Assembly: GCA_003141855.1 (NCBI GenBank)
Contig: PLNS01000008.1
Coordinates: 1-49,924 of the forward strand
Source: Candidatus Bathyarchaeota archaeon
GTDB lineage: Archaea > Thermoproteota > Bathyarchaeia > Bathyarchaeales > Bathycorpusculaceae
DNA length: 49,924 bases
Direction: 5' to 3'
How positions within the stretch are numbered: position 1 is the stretch's first letter; each line of letters begins with the position of its first letter. Made by a program: the position numbers and the translations under genes. Below, piece after piece: positions 33,279 to 42,750 of the stretch. Below the pieces are notes generated by a model. The model made no database searches. It saw nothing but the letters and a program-made list of their open reading frames with translations, and was not told the origin of the DNA.

Positions 33279-34490
33279 ATGACAAAAACTGCTTCGTTGA
33301 AGTCAAAAAATCTCCTACTAATTGTTCCCCATCTGCAGGTGTTTATCAAAGATCAGACTGCCGCAATAAAGCCGTATTTCCATGGCGTGACCGCCCTGAT
33401 GCCAGTACCCTTATTCTCTTCCCTCGTCGTGAAACTGCCAGTCGTCAAAAAGAACTTCCGCTTTTTATGGTATTCAGAGAATTCGCGAAACGAGCTTAAA
33501 CATGACTTTAAATTGTTATCGCCAAAATTCTTCACTTTACCAATTGACGTTATGCGAAAAAGGAATTGTTATCTCGCTTCTAAAAGCTGTGTTAAGTATG
33601 TCACGAAAAACCGTGTGCATTTCGATTTAATACATGCCCATTTTGTAGGAAATGGTTTTATTGGCGCAAATTTAAAACGCCTATTTGCCAAGCCACTAGT
33701 GGTAACAGCTCACGGTGGTGATGTTTATGACCTGCCCTTTAGAGATGAATGGCAAAAAACATTAGCTAAATATATCTTGAATGAAGCTGATCAAGTAATT
33801 ACTGTAAGTTGGTTTAACAAGGCGAAATTGTTATCGCTAGGGATTTCTGATAATAAATTACACGTGATTCCTAATGGTTACAACGAGCAAATCTTTAAGC
33901 CTATGCCTACACAAGAAGCAAAAAAGAAGCTTGGTTTGCCTTTAAACAAGAAAGTATTGCTTTCAGTAGGCAATTTAGTTGATGTGAAAGGGCACATCTA
34001 CTTGGTTGACGCCATGAATATTGTCCTGAAGAAACGAAATGATGTGATACTTGTAATAGTTGGCTCTGGGTCATTGAAGGAGCGATTGCAGAAAAGGGTC
34101 AATGCTTTAGGTTTAAATGGAAAAATATTGTTCGTAGGCGGCAAACTGCATTGTGAGATTCCGATGTGGATGAATGCATGTGACATTTTCGTCTTGCCAA
34201 GTTTGGGCGAAGGCTTTCCAACAGTTATTCCTGAAGCAATGGCTTGCGGAAAACCTGTTATCGCAAGTTGCGTGGGCGGAATCCCAGAAGCAATAACTTC
34301 CAATGAGATAGGGACACTATTAGTTCCCAAAAGTACCATGGCATTAAGTGACGCGATTCTGGAAGGCCTTAATCGTGTATGGTCTCGCGAAAAGATTTTG
34401 GATGCAGCTGCAAGATATTCTTGGCAGAATATCGTCAAAGAAATAATTATAGTCTATGAACGTGCATTGAATAATTACCGAAATTGTTGA
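33279..34490 (+). CDS. GT4 glycosyltransferase
   Basis: A 403-residue GT-B enzyme from the ATG at 33279, two bases after the relic's stop; the frame is open further upstream but inside the relic. VVTAHGGDVYDLPFRDEWQK, ITVSWFNKAKLLSLG, LSVGNLVDVKGHIYLVDAM and EGFPTVIPEAMACGKPVIAS (intact Glu-x7-Glu) are classical GT4 features. It should be active; acceptor and donor unknown. Confidence 0.88.
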   Translation: MTKTASLKSKNLLLIVPHLQVFIKDQTAAIKPYFHGVTALMPVPLFSSLVVKLPVVKKNFRFLWYSENSRNELKHDFKLLSPKFFTLPIDVMRKRNCYLASKSCVKYVTKNRVHFDLIHAHFVGNGFIGANLKRLFAKPLVVTAHGGDVYDLPFRDEWQKTLAKYILNEADQVITVSWFNKAKLLSLGISDNKLHVIPNGYNEQIFKPMPTQEAKKKLGLPLNKKVLLSVGNLVDVKGHIYLVDAMNIVLKKRNDVILVIVGSGSLKERLQKRVNALGLNGKILFVGGKLHCEIPMWMNACDIFVLPSLGEGFPTVIPEAMACGKPVIASCVGGIPEAITSNEIGTLLVPKSTMALSDAILEGLNRVWSREKILDAAARYSWQNIVKEIIIVYERALNNYRNC

Positions 34491-34496
34491 ATAAAA

Positions 34497-34760
34497 TTGA
34501 CAAAAGAAATTTCCGTTTTATTGTATGTTGATGTTGAGCCGGATAAAGTCCAGCTTTTGGCGGAAAAAAGATATGATTATTTTAGCTTTCAAATATGAGC
34601 TTCAATTAGCAAAGTAATACCTGAATTGTGCTACAGAGTAGACTTAAACCTGTTCGCGCCTTTCCTTTTATTAGACATATTTCCGGCAATTCGATAAAAT
34701 CTTCTGCATAGACTGAGAAATGCTTATTTCCAAATAGAATATAGTGATCCAAAGCAATGA
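34497..34760 (+). pseudogene. Decayed gene, product unclear
   Basis: One frame reads as protein-like sequence across the whole gap, but with stops at 34596 and about 34692. The pieces are TKEISVLLYVDVEPDKVQLL with AEKRYDYFSFQI, then SKVIPELCYRVDLNLFAPFL, and NLLHRLRNAYFQIEYSDPKQ. It ends in TGA overlapping the next ATG (ATGA), as a functional operon gene would. The DVEPD start resembles some deacetylase-like proteins, but this is weak. It is either a pseudogene or chance; the coupled end favours a pseudogene. Confidence 0.45.
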
Positions 34761-35977
34761 AGACTAAAAAATTACTTCTAGTTTCTCACTTATATCCACC
34801 AACTGAAAGTGTCGGCGGGTTAAGAGCGTTCCACTTTTCTAGAAATCTAGCACAACTTGGTTGGCACACATATGTAGTAAAACTGAAAACGCGGCAAAAA
34901 ATAAATAGTTCAAAATCTGCAAACCTAGTCAACAATTCAATTGAGCTTTTTGAATGTGCTGATTCTCTCTATTTGAGCAGATTTGCCTGCAGATGGAAAC
35001 TTTTTGTCCCTGATTTTGATGCGGGTTGGATATTGCCTGCCTTTGGACTATGTAGGCAAATAGTCAAAAAGTTACGCCCTCAAGTAGTAGTTGCAACGTG
35101 CAGTCCTTTTAGTTCAGCTGTAATAGGTGCGTTGATTAAGAAAGAATTCGGCATACCCCTTCTGCTTGATTTTAGGGATCCTTGGACTTTCAATGAGGAG
35201 ACAGCCTATCCTACACTCTTGCATAAGTATGCTGATAGCTTTCTTGAATCAAATATCTTAAGATTATCAGATCACTTAGTCGTCGTTACAAAAACAATGC
35301 GTCAAGCATACGTCCGCAAATACAGTTTTCTTGGAGAAAAAATTTCCACGATTACAAATGGCTTTGATTTTTGTGACTTCCCAGTAAATGATTTGCCATT
35401 ATTTGAGAAGTTTACCATACTGTATTGCGGTACCTTTTATGGACAAAGACGTCCAGACTTATTCTTAAATGGATTAAAGGAAGCAGTGATAAAGAAGAAT
35501 TTATCGCCCAACCATTTGCAAGTCCTTTTCTTAGGGATTATTAACGAAGAGCTTTCCCAACTGATTGAATCACTTGGTCTAACGAAATTCGTTTCTCAGT
35601 TGGGTTATTTTTCCCATGAAGAAGCAATAGAGTTCATGTTTAGGTCTCATTTGCTTTTGCTTGTTGAGCCACGACAGGCGTTAACGACCAAAGTTTTTGA
35701 GTACTTGGCAACGGGTAAGCCTATTCTTGCTTTATTTTACCGCGGGGAACTATATGAACTTGTTCGGGAGCATTCAGATGTGTCGTATCTTGTAACCTCA
35801 AACGATTCTTCCGACGTTGCGAAAGCCATAAATGATTGCTACGCCAAATGGGCTGACAATAAATATCAGTTAGCTAATCCGCTGAAAGTGAAAAAATTTA
35901 TGCAAGAATACAATAGACCCGCATTGACTAAAAAACTCAGCGTTATCCTGGATAACCTTTGCAACGCTAAGCATTGA
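34757..35977 (+). CDS. GT4-like glycosyltransferase
   Basis: A 406-residue GT-B enzyme. The N-terminus is LLLVSHLYPPTESVGGLRAF. LLDFRDPWTFNEETAYP precedes LVVVTKTMRQAYVRKY. The C-domain has ILYCGTFYGQRRPDLFL, LLLVEPRQALTTKVF and EYLATGKPILALF. It differs from the classical Glu-x7-Glu form, like enzymes that bind other nucleotide sugars. ATG start overlapping the preceding relic's stop. A 1518-residue membrane protein follows after 15 bases. Confidence 0.82.
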   Translation: MKTKKLLLVSHLYPPTESVGGLRAFHFSRNLAQLGWHTYVVKLKTRQKINSSKSANLVNNSIELFECADSLYLSRFACRWKLFVPDFDAGWILPAFGLCRQIVKKLRPQVVVATCSPFSSAVIGALIKKEFGIPLLLDFRDPWTFNEETAYPTLLHKYADSFLESNILRLSDHLVVVTKTMRQAYVRKYSFLGEKISTITNGFDFCDFPVNDLPLFEKFTILYCGTFYGQRRPDLFLNGLKEAVIKKNLSPNHLQVLFLGIINEELSQLIESLGLTKFVSQLGYFSHEEAIEFMFRSHLLLLVEPRQALTTKVFEYLATGKPILALFYRGELYELVREHSDVSYLVTSNDSSDVAKAINDCYAKWADNKYQLANPLKVKKFMQEYNRPALTKKLSVILDNLCNAKH

Positions 35978-35992
35978 CCTGGTGAAATATAC

Positions 35993-38900
35993 GTGAAAAT
36001 TGCTTCACAAAAACTAAGTCACGGCGCGTTGGTTCCATATTACATAGGCTTACTTAATTCGTTGTTGGTGGCTGTTGCGGTATCCGCCATATCACAGTTG
36101 CCGTTGCGTTACATGTTCTCAATATTGTTCGGCACCCTTACTTTCTTCATTTATTATATAGTAATTAAAAACAGGGCAGGACAATTCAAATTCAAGGGGT
36201 TTACAGTAAGTCCCAAGTTTGTCTTTCACCCTTCCAAAGATCTCTATGCTCTTGTGTTGTACGCTATTTCCCTTGCATTAGTTCTTCTAATACCCTCTGC
36301 AGCTGAGACTCAGTTTGTGGCTTGGGCGCATATTCCTACTCTTAATTATATTCGATTGTTCGCAGGTCTACTGTTGTCGTCAATACTGCCTGGTTATGGT
36401 TTGCTAAGACTGATAGATAGAAAGAACCGGTTTGACGGGCTGAATTTGGTAGTTTTCTCTTTTTTTACAAGTGTATTTGCGACGACATTTTTGTCTTATA
36501 CCTTGTTGGTTTTAAATATGTCCATCGAAAACACCTTTTTAGCAACGTTAATTTTTAACTTAATAGTATTATCGCTTTATTCATTTGCTTTTATTACTAA
36601 TATAAGAAAAGAAAACGTTATCATAAAAGAAGAAAAATCACACCATAATTTTGATTATTTAATTCTTGCTTGCATCTTCTGCTTTTTTATTATAGGTTGG
36701 GTCATATACTACTCCAGCTACCCCCTAGGTTCCACAGGGGACATGTGGAGTCATTACTCCACTTATCTCCAACTTGCGAAAGGTGTAAACATTTTTTCCT
36801 TTCCTCACTTGGCCTATTTAGGGGCTGAAACATGGATTCCCCTTCATTATGTCACCGTTTCATTGCTAACTGGCTTTCCTGCCCTTAACGGTTGGATGGT
36901 TTATGCTTTCATAAACTTCTTCTACATTTTAGCAGTTTATCAAGCGGTTCGTGGTATAGTCGGCGTTAATCATCCAAAGATTCCAGTGATAGCCACAGTA
37001 ATAGCAACTCTTTTCGGTGGTTTCGGTTGGGTTAAGGCTCTCTCACTTTCATCTGGCAATAACTGGCTTATTGCTTTGAACACTGCAGGACGCATGACTT
37101 ATAATGACATAGTATACAGTTTTCTTTATGGTCCTATTCCAGAGTATTTTTCTCTTGCTGTCCTATTTTCGCTACTTTATTTGATGGTGCGCAAGGACAA
37201 GTTCGATGTTCCAAGTGCCTTTTTGACTGTTGTTCTGGTTGCACTGGGTTTGCTGGTGCACAGTCCCGAGATAATTATGCTCCCAATATTCTACTATTGT
37301 TATCTGCTTTTCGTTCACCGTGAAGAGTTTGCGAGGCTGAGAAAGTACAGTCTATCACTTCTTGTTGGCTTACTCGTTGTTTTCATAGTAGGCCTTCCGT
37401 TTTCGTCACACTTCTATTTCAGCATGGAGCTACCACTATTGTTTCTATTTCTGACGGTCAGTTTGACTTTTGTTCTAATGCACTTTAGAGCGAAATTCAG
37501 TCACTCTTTTGCTTTCCCGAAGCGATTAGGCATAGTATTGGTAGGTTCAGTTTGGGTTTTGTATATTCTGTCTTTTTTTGCCTGGAATTCTACCTTGAAT
37601 CTTGGCGTAACTGCAAACCTTGTTGTTATCGGCTTGCTACCTTGGTACATTTATCCTGTATATTCTGGTATATCACTTTTGTTGGGTCTATTAGGATTAA
37701 CATGCTTGGTTGCATGGCGCAAATTTAAGTTAGAGAATGCAAAGTTTCTCGTATTGGCTATCGTGGCGCTTTTCTTGACGGGCATAATATTATCTTACGT
37801 AAACATCAATATTTTTGCAACTGGATATTGGGAGAAGCGTTTCTACACGTTTATGATTCTTCCCGTTAGCGTTTTAGGTGCTTTCTTCATAGTTGAGGTT
37901 GTTCCGAAAATGACGTTAGGCAGGTTTGCTAAAGGATTTCGAGTACCTGCTGTCAAATACGTGATGGTAGGTTTGCTTATTTCTTTGATCGTTGTTAGTG
38001 GCGTTTCATCCAACATTTTGTCTTTAGACAGAACTGCGTTAGTTTCTCAGGGCGATCCGTATGCCGCCGTTTCAAAAGCAGAACTTCAAGCACTTGATTT
38101 CTTGAGGGTCAATGCTTCAGCAGATGCGACTGTTCTTGGGCTTTCAACCGTTTCAAACCGTTTAGTGACTGTTTTTTCAGGGATGAATCATCTTAACTCG
38201 CCCTACTTGTTTACAGGTAAACCTCCTTTTCAGTTCGTCGATATAACAAATCCTGAACTCGCTTTGAAAATGCTTTACTCACTCAACATAACCTACTTAT
38301 TTGCCACAAAAAGTGACCTGGAAACATTACAGTCAAGCGGATACATTGTGAATCATTTACTAAAATATTTGCCTATAGCTTTTCAGAACAGTGAGGTGAC
38401 TATCTACCAGGTTCCTAAATTGGATCCTCCAAGTTCAGACTCTAACCTTACACTTGTCGTACCCAGTTACATGATTGATTCATTATCTGATCCCAAAGTT
38501 TTGCTTCAGAATCTACCTAAGCAGGTGATATTCAACGAAACCTTCAGCAGTTACAATGACGGTTCCGATGGTGCTCCAACATGGACCCCTACAAACCTTC
38601 CGGGGGATAAATACGTTGGAAATGGAACGTGGACTGTTAACAATGGCACATACAATGGACTAGAAAATCAGTGGGCGATGGCTGCCTCACTAATATCTAA
38701 TGAAGATTTATCAGACTTTTCCCTTAGTGTAGATTTTAAAATTGATTCCGGTTATTATGCTGGAATCGTCTTTAGAGCTGTTAATTCTTCTAACTTTTAT
38801 GCCACTTACATTTCCGTAGATGGACGATACGATGATATCTACAAAGTTGTAAACGGTACAATGATTCTTATTAAACATTCTACGGGTCCATCGATTGGAA

Positions 38901-40549
38901 ATAACTGGACTTCCCTTCAACTGGATGCCTATGGTAATCAATTTAGCCTCTACTTGAACGGTAAGTTGATTGTCTCTATTTCTAATTCACTGTTCACAAG
39001 TGGACAGGTAGGCGTTTTTGCGGATAATTCTATGTCGTCTTTTGATAACATCACAATCGAGCAACCGCCTAACGTTGCTAAGAACATCGATTATACATTC
39101 AATTTTCCAATTGATGTTTTGGCTCAATCAGGCTTGGAGTATTCTATAAAAATTGCCGACGACGGTTCAATCTTCGACAGCAAATATCTTTTGCTGCCTT
39201 CAGATCAAGATTGGAGTAACGAGCAGATACATAGTTATCTTAACTGGGTGGAAAACGGCGGACGTTTGATAGTGCTTAATGGCGATGGATTAGGCGATTT
39301 CGCAAAAATACTTTCAATAAATTCCAATTCTGACGAGCCACTAATCGCCAATAGTGCAGTTGGTCAATCATCGACGGTCGAACTTGGAACCCTGCCTGTT
39401 TCTTCTCTATTTTCAAGCGATGAACAGGTAAAAGGGATCGCCAATTATACTAACGAAAACGACCAGTCAGTGCCTCTAGCCTTTTCCAAGCAAGTAGGAA
39501 ACGGCGAAATAATCTACGTTAATGTCAGCCCCCTCTTCGAAAATCTTTACTCAGCTAATGGTACTGCAACTAATAATTTCCAAAAGATAGGTATTCTGCT
39601 TAATCTTTTGAACTTAAATACATCAAGTTTCAAGGATACGCCTTCAGATAAACGTTGGCAATACATGCTCTATGACACCACTTGGATTCGAGATTATACC
39701 CAACTTCAGGGCGCCGTTAACATAGAATCAAATTCAACAATTCTTCCTTACGATCAATTTAATGTTCATACGTTGGAGCTAGTTAATGCGACTGGAACGA
39801 TTAACGGATTGCCCATTCAAGAACCGATGTTTCTACAGAATGTTGCCATTAATAATCTCCTCGAAAAAGGCGCGGCTCACTCTGTAATAAAATCTCAAGG
39901 CATTTATTTGATCCCGACAGACTATGGACGTTATAGTTGCTTGTTCTCAGAGTCTGCATTCAATATTTCAATGCAAGTGCCTGAAGGCGGTGTTGTCTTT
40001 TCCGTCATTACAAAAGAAAATGAAACATATGATATAAATCTGCAATCTGGTACGTTATTTATGCAAAACATAACAACAACCTCCCCATCAAATATTTCCG
40101 TTAATACGGCATTGCCAAACGAAATCACCGGAGGCAACAAAACATTGTTGTTGGCGCGCACGCCTTCTATTTCGGTTAACGGAACGTCATCTTTTTCTGA
40201 AGCTGTCATTCCCAACTACATCAACTATGTAAATGGCTACTCAGTCCAAATAAAGGGAACGACACACTTCAGTTTTGATTGCTCAAGCGACAACGTCATG
40301 ATGCTGACTGACTTTGGTTACACGGGCACGTTCCAAACAGGACAAGAAACAACAAAAATATCAATGATCTATTGGGAACTCATTGCCATACCTTGGGCGT
40401 CAATATTGACCTCGCCATTATTTCTAATCTTCTGCATCCTCCTCGCTATGGTAGTAATTACTATATATTCCACCTATTCCAAAGCATCAGGTAAAAAAAC
40501 AATTGACTTTCACTACCAAGGATTAAACCCGGAGGCTGACAAATTTTAA
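35993..40549 (+). CDS. Giant membrane protein: GT-C-like core with a large extracellular region
   Basis: A 1518-residue protein. Residues 1-675 contain about 16-18 transmembrane helices with the loop GSTGDMWSHYSTYLQL near 245-260, an acidic luminal motif as in GT-C enzymes. Residues 690-1460 are extracellular. A LamG/DUF1080-like beta-sandwich (about 845-1020, DFKIDSGYYAGIVFRAVNSS) is followed by a GATase-like alpha/beta segment (about 1040-1190, DWSNEQIHSYLNWVENGGRL) and beta-rich sequence. A final helix lies at about 1462-1485. It may transfer lipid-linked sugars while binding polymer outside. GTG start. Confidence 0.7.
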   Translation: MKIASQKLSHGALVPYYIGLLNSLLVAVAVSAISQLPLRYMFSILFGTLTFFIYYIVIKNRAGQFKFKGFTVSPKFVFHPSKDLYALVLYAISLALVLLIPSAAETQFVAWAHIPTLNYIRLFAGLLLSSILPGYGLLRLIDRKNRFDGLNLVVFSFFTSVFATTFLSYTLLVLNMSIENTFLATLIFNLIVLSLYSFAFITNIRKENVIIKEEKSHHNFDYLILACIFCFFIIGWVIYYSSYPLGSTGDMWSHYSTYLQLAKGVNIFSFPHLAYLGAETWIPLHYVTVSLLTGFPALNGWMVYAFINFFYILAVYQAVRGIVGVNHPKIPVIATVIATLFGGFGWVKALSLSSGNNWLIALNTAGRMTYNDIVYSFLYGPIPEYFSLAVLFSLLYLMVRKDKFDVPSAFLTVVLVALGLLVHSPEIIMLPIFYYCYLLFVHREEFARLRKYSLSLLVGLLVVFIVGLPFSSHFYFSMELPLLFLFLTVSLTFVLMHFRAKFSHSFAFPKRLGIVLVGSVWVLYILSFFAWNSTLNLGVTANLVVIGLLPWYIYPVYSGISLLLGLLGLTCLVAWRKFKLENAKFLVLAIVALFLTGIILSYVNINIFATGYWEKRFYTFMILPVSVLGAFFIVEVVPKMTLGRFAKGFRVPAVKYVMVGLLISLIVVSGVSSNILSLDRTALVSQGDPYAAVSKAELQALDFLRVNASADATVLGLSTVSNRLVTVFSGMNHLNSPYLFTGKPPFQFVDITNPELALKMLYSLNITYLFATKSDLETLQSSGYIVNHLLKYLPIAFQNSEVTIYQVPKLDPPSSDSNLTLVVPSYMIDSLSDPKVLLQNLPKQVIFNETFSSYNDGSDGAPTWTPTNLPGDKYVGNGTWTVNNGTYNGLENQWAMAASLISNEDLSDFSLSVDFKIDSGYYAGIVFRAVNSSNFYATYISVDGRYDDIYKVVNGTMILIKHSTGPSIGNNWTSLQLDAYGNQFSLYLNGKLIVSISNSLFTSGQVGVFADNSMSSFDNITIEQPPNVAKNIDYTFNFPIDVLAQSGLEYSIKIADDGSIFDSKYLLLPSDQDWSNEQIHSYLNWVENGGRLIVLNGDGLGDFAKILSINSNSDEPLIANSAVGQSSTVELGTLPVSSLFSSDEQVKGIANYTNENDQSVPLAFSKQVGNGEIIYVNVSPLFENLYSANGTATNNFQKIGILLNLLNLNTSSFKDTPSDKRWQYMLYDTTWIRDYTQLQGAVNIESNSTILPYDQFNVHTLELVNATGTINGLPIQEPMFLQNVAINNLLEKGAAHSVIKSQGIYLIPTDYGRYSCLFSESAFNISMQVPEGGVVFSVITKENETYDINLQSGTLFMQNITTTSPSNISVNTALPNEITGGNKTLLLARTPSISVNGTSSFSEAVIPNYINYVNGYSVQIKGTTHFSFDCSSDNVMMLTDFGYTGTFQTGQETTKISMIYWELIAIPWASILTSPLFLIFCILLAMVVITIYSTYSKASGKKTIDFHYQGLNPEADKF

Positions 40550-40556
40550 TTCATAA

Positions 40557-40850
40557 TATTTATGTGTTACGCGGGTCTTCTCTACGTACGCAAATGGGAG
40601 GGCTCAAACAGTTATATTCCAACTGGATATTAAACAGGACGACCTCATTCTTGACGTAGGTTGCGGCGAAGGGTTCATCGTAAGCCACCTTTTAGATGGA
40701 AGTTTCGCGGTGGGGTTAGATGACTATAAGCGTTCATTATTGGTAACTAAGCAAAAGCTAAGAAAATCTAACATGGACTATACATGCAGACGTTATGCTC
40801 TACCCCTGAAGATGAGCTCTTTTGATAAAGTAACCCTTCTAGAAGAGTAG
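40557..40850 (+). pseudogene. Truncated SAM-dependent methyltransferase
   Basis: The frame ending at the TAG at 40848 reads RVFSTYANGRAQTVIFQLDI, then DLILDVGCGEGFIVSHLLDG (SAM motif I), GLDDYKRSLL, and SSFDKVTLLEE. It stops where motif III-IV should continue. No start codon follows the last in-frame stop (40554-40556), and the C-terminal half is absent. It is broken at both ends, between the giant GT-C-like gene and an intact methyltransferase. Confidence 0.7.
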
Positions 40851-40856
40851 AATTCT

Positions 40857-41612
40857 GTGACATCCGAACCGTACAAATCCTTATTGAAATATGTTCCCAA
40901 AGTAGGTTCCGCTTTAGTGTTAGACGCAGGGTGCGGAAATTTTACTTATACAAACTTCCTCAAAGAATACGTTCATAATTTGGAACCTGTTTGTATCGAT
41001 TTGTCAAATTTGGACCCTATGCGAATAAGGAAAAATAGCTTTTTGCTTGCCTCAATTGGCAATTTGCCGTTCAGAGACAACTCGTTTGATTTTGTATTCT
41101 GTTTATCCGTAATAGAATTTGTTGAGAATGATCTTGGTGTAATTAACGAATTTCACAGAATCTTGAAAAAAGGTGGCATGCTGATTCTCACAGCGCCAAC
41201 CAAGTTCTCGCTTTTTAAGGTAATAAGAGATTTGGAGATACTTTGCGGAGTATACAAATACCCGCAGTTCAACGTAAAGCATTATCATTATTATTCCAGA
41301 CTTGATATCCCTCGGCTTGTACGAGAAAAATTTGACCTTGTTGATTTACGCGGATACCGATACAACTTCATACCTAGATTAATGACTTTTTCTTTATCTT
41401 TACTCATGTCCTTTTTACGCTATGAACAGAAATCTGCAGAGAACTTGGCATCGACAAATAATGAAAAAAAATTATCCTATGTGCAATCCATCGGTAATTC
41501 CTATAACGATTTGTCTGATGGCAAGTCTATGTTAAAAGACACACGTGTCCTAATAGACTTAAGTTATCACTACGTGATAGTTTTATTCAAGCAGACTACA
41601 TCAAATCATTAA
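40857..41612 (+). CDS. SAM-dependent methyltransferase
   Basis: A 251-residue class I methyltransferase. VLDAGCGNFTYTNFLKEY is motif I, SIGNLPFRDNSFDFVFCLSV motifs II-III, VIEFVENDLGVINEFHRILK and GGMLILTAPTKFS motif IV-V. The C-terminal 90 residues carry a hydrophobic helix. It probably methylates a sugar of the glycan. GTG start, just after the relic's stop, so it may have replaced it by recombination. Confidence 0.83.
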   Translation: MTSEPYKSLLKYVPKVGSALVLDAGCGNFTYTNFLKEYVHNLEPVCIDLSNLDPMRIRKNSFLLASIGNLPFRDNSFDFVFCLSVIEFVENDLGVINEFHRILKKGGMLILTAPTKFSLFKVIRDLEILCGVYKYPQFNVKHYHYYSRLDIPRLVREKFDLVDLRGYRYNFIPRLMTFSLSLLMSFLRYEQKSAENLASTNNEKKLSYVQSIGNSYNDLSDGKSMLKDTRVLIDLSYHYVIVLFKQTTSNH

Positions 41613-41699
41613 CTGACGAGTTTCAAATGACCTTCAGTAATCCATACCTTAAAACTTAATAGGCAGCAACCTGAAGGGAGTAGTTTCGAGGCAGCATGA

Positions 41700-42746
41700 A
41701 TGACAAAATGCCAAAATAAACGCGACACCCCTGAGGTTTTCCGTTCTAAATCCCACAAAGGAGTGGTTTTGGATAGATCCCACATGGGTTTTGACAAGAA
41801 CGCGGCCTGTTTCGCTTCAATATTTTGGGATAAAGAAAAATCAAATAAAATATATCTCGCTTATACAGGTGCTTCTGACTTGAAATTTTCTGACGCAAGT
41901 ATTGGTCTAGCAGAGTCAGATGACGGTCTTAACTTCAGGAAGCTGAATGAGGTTAACCCTCTTGTCAGTTCAAGATCTCTCGGTAATCAGCAATGTGTTA
42001 CTCCTGTTATCTTCGTAATTAAAGACGCTTATTATATGGTTTTTTCAACCAAACCGTTTGGAGGTGGTCGTCGAATATGTCTTGCTTGGTCAGACGAAAT
42101 TAGAGGTCCATGGCATTATGCTGGTGAACTCATAAGACCGAGGAGCCTTTGGGAGGGTTATGATATAGATTTGGGTCCTTCGATCGTCAAGCTAACCGAA
42201 GACGAAGTTTTGATTTATTACAGTAACGTATCCAACAAAAGATATTGGGACCTACTCTTTGGTCCCAAATATTGGCACAGACGAATTGGTGTTCTCCGTT
42301 TAAAAATAACCTCTTCGAAAAGCTTTAAGGCATATCGATTTTGTGGGAATCCACTTGGAAATTTGAATGGTTCAGCTAAGTCTTGGAATGAATCTCTTTT
42401 CTGTCCTGGGTATATGAATTTTGAAGGAACGCATTATCTCTTTCCCGCAACGTCAACTTACTCAGTGGGGTACCCTTATACTTCATGTATTGGGTTAGTA
42501 GCTGACACGTCCCCTTATTTCCAAAATCCTTCATATAAGGAAATCCTAATTGACGGTCCAAGAGAAAAGCAACTAATCCTGCCAACGGTTAAGAGTGAAA
42601 TAACTTTTGATTCACCGTGTCCAATTATAATGGGCGATAAGCTCCATCTCTATTATTCGGTTATGGATCGTGCAGACGAAGTTTGGAGGGAAGCTTTAAC
42701 AATCTTCGACCTGAATGGTAGATACACTTCAAGTAATGGTTGTTGA
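41700..42746 (+). CDS. Five-bladed beta-propeller glycosidase-like protein (GH43/GH130-type)
   Basis: A 348-residue protein made of repeated beta-propeller blades: IYLAYTGASDLKFSDASIGL, DAYYMVFSTKPFGGGRRICL, VLIYYSNVSNKRYW, MNFEGTHYLFPATSTY and DKLHLYYSVMDR. Acidic residues typical of GH43/GH32/GH130 active sites appear in several blades (YDIDLGPSI), but the catalytic set cannot be fixed by eye. It has no signal peptide. In glycan loci such proteins may be cytoplasmic phosphorylases or proofreading/trimming enzymes. ATG at 41700. Confidence 0.65.
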   Translation: MTKCQNKRDTPEVFRSKSHKGVVLDRSHMGFDKNAACFASIFWDKEKSNKIYLAYTGASDLKFSDASIGLAESDDGLNFRKLNEVNPLVSSRSLGNQQCVTPVIFVIKDAYYMVFSTKPFGGGRRICLAWSDEIRGPWHYAGELIRPRSLWEGYDIDLGPSIVKLTEDEVLIYYSNVSNKRYWDLLFGPKYWHRRIGVLRLKITSSKSFKAYRFCGNPLGNLNGSAKSWNESLFCPGYMNFEGTHYLFPATSTYSVGYPYTSCIGLVADTSPYFQNPSYKEILIDGPREKQLILPTVKSEITFDSPCPIIMGDKLHLYYSVMDRADEVWREALTIFDLNGRYTSSNGC

Positions 42747-42750
42747 CCTC

